The notes below the pieces were generated by a model. That model was given only the letters and a program-made list of their open reading frames with translations. It made no database searches and had not been told where the DNA came from. Positions 61,005 to 64,000 of a stretch of DNA of 64,000 nucleotides are shown here, piece by piece. Both the position numbers and the translations under genes were made by a program. This DNA comes from Oscillospiraceae bacterium (GTDB lineage Bacteria; Bacillota; Clostridia; Oscillospirales; Ruminococcaceae). Every line of letters begins with the position of its first letter. Positions within the stretch are counted from its first letter, which is position 1. The stretch is from NCBI GenBank assembly GCA_017472965.1, contig JAFUNR010000010.1, positions 62,001-126,000 of the forward strand, read 5' to 3'.

Positions 61005-61721
61005 TCATTGATCGCTTCGATCGGATCCCTTTTCCCCGATCATCCGATACAGCCAGTCAAGCGCATCCCGCAGGCTGCCCAGCTGATCGATCAGACCTTC
61101 TTTAACGGCATCCTCTCCCGCCAGCACGGTTCCCACATCCATCACCAGCTGACCGGTGCGCATCATCAGCTCACTGAATCGTTCCGCCCTGATCGCCGAA
61201 TGCCCGCACACAAAACCTGTGATGCGGTTTTGCATCTCCTCAAAATAGGTCATGGTTTCGGGAACGCCCAACATTAACCCGGAATGCCGTACCGGGTGAA
61301 TAGTCATCGTGGCAGTCGGCACAATGAAGCTGCGGTCGGCACTGACCGCCAACGGAATGCCGATGGAATGCCCACCGCCCAACACCAGCGTTGCTGTCGG
61401 CTTGGAAAGCCCCGCGATCAGTTCTGCCAGTGCAAGGCCCGCCTCCACATCGCCGCCCACTGTGTTGAGAATGACCAGCAGGCCCATTGTTTCCGGATCC
61501 TCCTCCACGGCGGCAAGCTGAGGGATAACATGCTCGTATTTTGTGGTTTTCTGAGCACTGGGCGCCAGAGAATGACCCTCGATCTGACCGATCACCGTCA
61601 GCACATGGATCGGATATTTACCTCTTGTGCGAAGCACGCTTCCCGTCTCCAGAATCTCTTCCCTCTCCTGCTGCTGCGCATCGGAGGAACACTCGTTCGA
61701 TGCGTGACCTCTTTTTTCCAT
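61005..61721 (-). CDS. tepA: ClpP-class serine peptidase, TepA-like
   Basis: The 238-aa protein starts at [10 protein letters not shown] (ATG 61719-61721) behind AAAGGAG. The ClpP/crotonase fold shows the nucleophile in [13 protein letters not shown] and the histidine in [23 protein letters not shown] matches the oxyanion-loop region. It resembles TepA, a cytoplasmic translocation-enhancing peptidase that degrades signal peptides. It lacks a TM. It is divergent from rex, with overlapping promoters. Confidence 0.85.
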   Translation of the reverse strand: MEKRGHASNECSSDAQQQEREEILETGSVLRTRGKYPIHVLTVIGQIEGHSLAPSAQKTTKYEHVIPQLAAVEEDPETMGLLVILNTVGGDVEAGLALAELIAGLSKPTATLVLGGGHSIGIPLAVSADRSFIVPTATMTIHPVRHSGLMLGVPETMTYFEEMQNRITGFVCGHSAIRAERFSELMMRTGQLVMDVGTVLAGEDAVKEGLIDQLGSLRDALDWLYRMIGEKGSDRSDQ

Positions 61722-61773
61722 TTCAACATCTCCTTTTTCCTTGCTGTACGCAATTATTGTGCATCGCTTCTGC

Positions 61774-61802
61774 ATAAAATATGCCGGCTGCGCAATTGAC
61801 AA
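61774..61802 (-). promoter_or_regulatory. tepA promoter
   Basis: On the minus strand, TTGTCA (61797-61802) and TTTTAT (61774-61779) are separated by 17 nt. Its -35 box occupies almost the same bases as the rex -35. Confidence 0.5.
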
Positions 61803-61824
61803 GGCCTTGAAAAAGTTTTATACT
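61796..61824 (+). promoter_or_regulatory. rex promoter
   Basis: TTGACA (61796-61801) and TATACT (61819-61824) are separated by 17 nt. The start is near 61831, 35 nt before the GTG start. Confidence 0.8.
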
Positions 61825-61865
61825 TATCCTGATATATTGTGTTTATATGGCAAAGGAGGGTTCCT

Positions 61866-62504
61866 GTGTCCGACGCAAAAGTTGCACTGCCGGTTGTTCG
61901 GCGGCTGCCCAAGTATTACCGTTATTTAAAAGAGCTGAATCTTGCCGGTGTAAAAAAGGTGAGTTCCAACGAGCTTGCGCGCCTGATGGGTACGACCGCT
62001 TCGCAGGTTCGGCAGGACTTCAACTGCTTTGGCGGCTATGGTCAGCAGGGAGTCGGCTACGATGTGCCCAATCTGCTGGACGAGCTTCATCAGTTGCTTT
62101 TCCACGAAGAAAAGCTGGATGCGGTACTTATCGGCGTGGGCGCACTTGGTCGTGCCATCGCTCAGTGGGTCTCCCGCGAGGCACAGGGGTTCCGGCTCGT
62201 AGCGGCATTTGATGCCAACCCGGAGTTGTTCGGCCAGACGATCTGCGGCACTCCCATTCTCCCCGTAGAACAGCTTTCTGCCTTCTGTGCAGAGCATCAA
62301 CCCAAGGTAGCGGTACTTTGTCTGCCCCGTGAGCCTTCCCGCAATCTGGCGCCGACTCTGATCGAGTGCGGCATACGCGGTTTTATGAATTTCAGCCATT
62401 TTGATCTTTCTGTGGGGCATCCCGAGATCATTGTGGAAAATGTGCATCTCGGCGACAGTCTGATGAGTCTCGGCTACCGTGTGCGCGAGGATATCGGCGA
62501 CTGA
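61866..62504 (+). CDS. rex: Redox-sensing transcriptional repressor Rex
   Basis: The 212-aa protein starts at GTG 61866, 6 nt after AAGGAGG. The N-terminal winged helix has RLPKYYRYLKELNLAG and VSSNELARLMGTTASQVRQD. The Rossmann domain GVGALGRAIAQW senses NADH/NAD+, and the C-terminal swap helix has VHLGDSLMSLGYRV. It is a likely controller of fermentation and hydrogenase genes, though no Rex operator was visible at the hydrogenase promoter here. Confidence 0.96.
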   Translation: MSDAKVALPVVRRLPKYYRYLKELNLAGVKKVSSNELARLMGTTASQVRQDFNCFGGYGQQGVGYDVPNLLDELHQLLFHEEKLDAVLIGVGALGRAIAQWVSREAQGFRLVAAFDANPELFGQTICGTPILPVEQLSAFCAEHQPKVAVLCLPREPSRNLAPTLIECGIRGFMNFSHFDLSVGHPEIIVENVHLGDSLMSLGYRVREDIGD

Positions 62505-62525
62505 GCCTGGAAAGGATTCTGACAC

Positions 62526-63146
62526 ATGGCTAAACTGTATTTCCGCTACGGCGCAATGAACAGCGGCAAAAGCACTGCGCTGATGCAGGTGGCGCACAAT
62601 TACGAAGAACGGGGCATGCGTGTGCTAATCTGCAAGCCCTCCGTTGATACCAAAGGCGGCGACCGGCTAGTGAGCCGTCTGGGCGTCAGCCGGCAGGTGG
62701 ATCTGTCGCTTCTGCCGGATGACGATGCGTTTGAACTGGTCTGTCGTGATATCGAGATTCACGGCCCCCTCGCCTGTGTACTGGTGGACGAAAGCCAGTT
62801 TTTGCAGCCGGTTCAGGCCGAGCAGCTTTTCTGGCTGACCGTTCACAAAAATGTGCCTGTTATCTGCTACGGCCTGCGCAGTGATTTTTCCACAAGAGGC
62901 TTCCCCGGCAGCACCCGCCTGCTGGAACTGGCTCACAACATCGAAGAGATGAAGACCATCTGCACCTGCGGCCGCAAAGCGCTTTTCAATGGGCGTAAGA
63001 TCAACGGCGAATATGTATTTGAGGGCGCACAGGTGGCTATCGACCTGCAGGACAATGTGGAATACCAGAGCATGTGTCCGCAGTGCTATTTTGCCGAGCG
63101 GGAAAAATTTTACAAAAACCGTAAAAATTCGCAAAAAGAGGGTTGA
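62526..63146 (+). CDS. tdk: Thymidine kinase (type II)
   Basis: The 206-aa enzyme has P-loop YGAMNSGKSTALM, Walker-B-like LVDESQFL and the lasso/zinc elements CTCGRKAL and CPQCYF. It phosphorylates thymidine for salvage. It starts 21 bp after rex and is probably co-transcribed. Its TGA stop (63144-63146) lies within the -35 box of the next promoter. Confidence 0.95.
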   Translation: MAKLYFRYGAMNSGKSTALMQVAHNYEERGMRVLICKPSVDTKGGDRLVSRLGVSRQVDLSLLPDDDAFELVCRDIEIHGPLACVLVDESQFLQPVQAEQLFWLTVHKNVPVICYGLRSDFSTRGFPGSTRLLELAHNIEEMKTICTCGRKALFNGRKINGEYVFEGAQVAIDLQDNVEYQSMCPQCYFAEREKFYKNRKNSQKEG

Positions 63147-63171
63147 CAAACCCAAGCCGATGTGGTATTAT
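63143..63171 (+). promoter_or_regulatory. tRNA-Leu promoter
   Basis: TTGACA (63143-63148) and TATTAT (63166-63171) are separated by 17 nt. The -35 box contains the tdk stop codon. Confidence 0.8.
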
Positions 63172-63202
63172 TATCAAGCCGTCAGAAAACAGACGGCAAT
63201 AT

Positions 63203-63289
63203 GCGGATGTGGCGGAATTGGCAGACGCGCTAGATTCAGGTTCTAGTGAAAGCAATTTCATGGGGGTTCAAGTCCCTTCATCCGCACCA
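63203..63289 (+). tRNA. tRNA-Leu (anticodon CAG)
   Basis: The 87-nt gene has a 7-bp acceptor stem (GCGGATG/CATCCGC) and encoded CCA. The anticodon stem CTAGA/TCTAG with loop TTCAGGT gives anticodon CAG, reading CUG. A long class II variable arm (GTGAAAGCAATTTCATGG region) is typical for Leu. T-arm GGGTTCAAGTCCC is present. Confidence 0.96.
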
Positions 63290-63294
63290 ACAAG

Positions 63295-63325
63295 GCGACG
63301 CACTTTTGTGCGTCGCTTTTGTTTT
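63295..63325 (+). terminator. Terminator after tRNA-Leu
   Basis: GCGACGCAC pairs with GTGCGTCGC around a 4-nt loop and is followed by TTTTGTTTT. Confidence 0.85.
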
Positions 63326-63412
63326 ATAACAGAGCCCGCCTATCCCCTGCCCCGTTTGCAGCTTCTCGAACCAATTTCATTCCAATAGTTAATACCGGGA
63401 GGAAGCATCACT

Positions 63413-64000
63413 ATGCCGAAGATTTTAATCGTAGAGGATGATACAGATATCGTGGAGAGCCTGTCCGTTCTGCTGCAGGAGGAAGGTTACTCTGTTTGTC
63501 AGGCATTCAACGCGAAAACCGCCCTTCGTATATTGTACGACGAAAATATCGATTTGCTCCTCCTTGACATCTCTCTTCCGGACGGAAACGGATACTCGTT
63601 ATGTACTGCGGCCAAACAATCAACAAACACTCCTGTTATTTTTCTCACCGCAATGACGGATGAACCCAGCATCATTACCGGCTTTCAACTCGGAGCAGAC
63701 GACTATATCACCAAACCCTTTAAACCGATGGAACTGATTTATCGTATCAGAAACGCTTTACGGAAAAGCGGAAAAGTCCCCTCTGTCTTTCAGGTTGAGG
63801 ATTTGCACATTGATGTATCCAAAGGCGTTGTAACAAAAGCAGGAGCAGAAGTTATTCTTTCCGCACTGGAATACAGATTACTTTTGATATTTCTAAACCA
63901 TTTTGGAGAAACACTTTCACGCAGAACACTGCTTCACGAAATATGGGATATTGCAGGAGATTATGTCAACGACAACACTTTGACTGTGTATATCAAACGG
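63413..64000 (+). CDS. OmpR/PhoB-family response regulator (partial, runs off right edge)
   Basis: The first 196 codons are visible, from ATG 63413 with GGAGG upstream. The receiver domain has VEDDTDIV, phospho-acceptor in LLLLDISLPDGNG, and DDYITKPFKP; then the winged-helix domain begins (ALEYRLLLIFLNHFGETLS, ending TVYIKR). VanR-like regulators have this layout. The codon use and GC content are visibly lower than in the rest of the window, and the gene begins just past a tRNA. The partner kinase is presumably outside. Confidence 0.9.
   Translation, partial: MPKILIVEDDTDIVESLSVLLQEEGYSVCQAFNAKTALRILYDENIDLLLLDISLPDGNGYSLCTAAKQSTNTPVIFLTAMTDEPSIITGFQLGADDYITKPFKPMELIYRIRNALRKSGKVPSVFQVEDLHIDVSKGVVTKAGAEVILSALEYRLLLIFLNHFGETLSRRTLLHEIWDIAGDYVNDNTLTVYIKR

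Noticed and set aside
1..64000. CRISPR arrays, insertion sequences, prophage or toxin-antitoxin modules
   Set aside because: No regularly spaced repeats, transposase or integrase frames were found; the HicB-like domain is fused to another domain and has no HicA neighbour.

Overview
The window looks like chromosomal DNA of a low-GC-phylum anaerobe whose own GC content is fairly high (roughly mid-50s percent by eye). The best inference is an Oscillospiraceae/Ruminococcaceae gut Clostridium of the Faecalibacterium/Gemmiger/Subdoligranulum type. Reasons: strong AGGAGG-type ribosome binding sites and textbook TTGACA-17-TATAAT promoters, a trimeric NAD-linked [FeFe] hydrogenase, Firmicutes-type RNase J, GdpP, Rex, TepA and class III fructose bisphosphatase, QueT, and several small glycoside-utilisation modules. 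The genus is inference. I see no CRISPR array, insertion sequence, prophage or rRNA.

Layout. 1-5.1 kb (all minus): 5' end of clpB, a ribbon-helix-helix-like gene, a DinB-like protein with a HicB-like N-terminus, a BlaR1-like membrane metalloprotease with its BlaI repressor, and an Xre regulator with a membrane tail. 5.1-10.2 kb: sugar module (AraC regulator, divergent MDR dehydrogenase plus Gfo/Idh/MocA oxidoreductase, convergent GH42). 10.3-20.5 kb (minus): housekeeping run rnj-gdpP-rplI-dnaB-tilS-hpt-ftsH, preceded by a 490-bp non-coding region that appears to encode a structured leader or small RNA. 20.9-23.5 kb (plus): rnhA, mnmA and an alpha/beta hydrolase. 23.6-27.3 kb (minus): two tandem paralogous metallo-beta-lactamase-fold proteins and class III fbp. 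Then come PflX-type radical SAM (plus), queT with a candidate riboswitch leader, a TIM-barrel hydrolase-like protein and an EamA exporter.

31.7-36.8 kb (minus) is a five-gene hydrogenase operon: NuoE-like, HATPase, 2Fe-2S, NuoF-like and HydA. 37-40.8 kb (minus): EamA transporter, rsmD-coaD-coiled-coil operon, RyR-domain protein and a second Xre-membrane regulator. 40.9-44.4 kb: FAD oxidoreductase divergent from a small ORF and a DUF4091-type protein. 44.4-51.8 kb (minus): uvrC, HPr, trmD, rimM, a two-component system and a lipoprotein. 51.9-58.7 kb: ZIP transporter, deoC, and an alpha-galactosidase-like GH36/GntR operon divergent from a GPH sugar permease/serine hydrolase operon, with both promoters carrying the same operator. 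58.7-64 kb: YihY, Eis-like GNAT, TepA, divergent rex and tdk, tRNA-Leu(CAG), and the start of an OmpR-type response regulator that runs off the right edge in visibly more AT-rich DNA.

Most units are bounded by readable intrinsic terminators, many of them bidirectional between convergent genes. Several regulatory circuits can be read directly: a BlaI operator over its own -10 box, twin GntR operators just after two divergent start sites, and a shared CAAC-N5-GTTG element upstream of two distant Xre genes. The best candidates for something undescribed are the structured RNA upstream of rnj, the queT leader, the BlaR1-like sensor with a non-penicillin-binding ectodomain coupled to the HicB/DinB-like gene, and the Xre-associated element.
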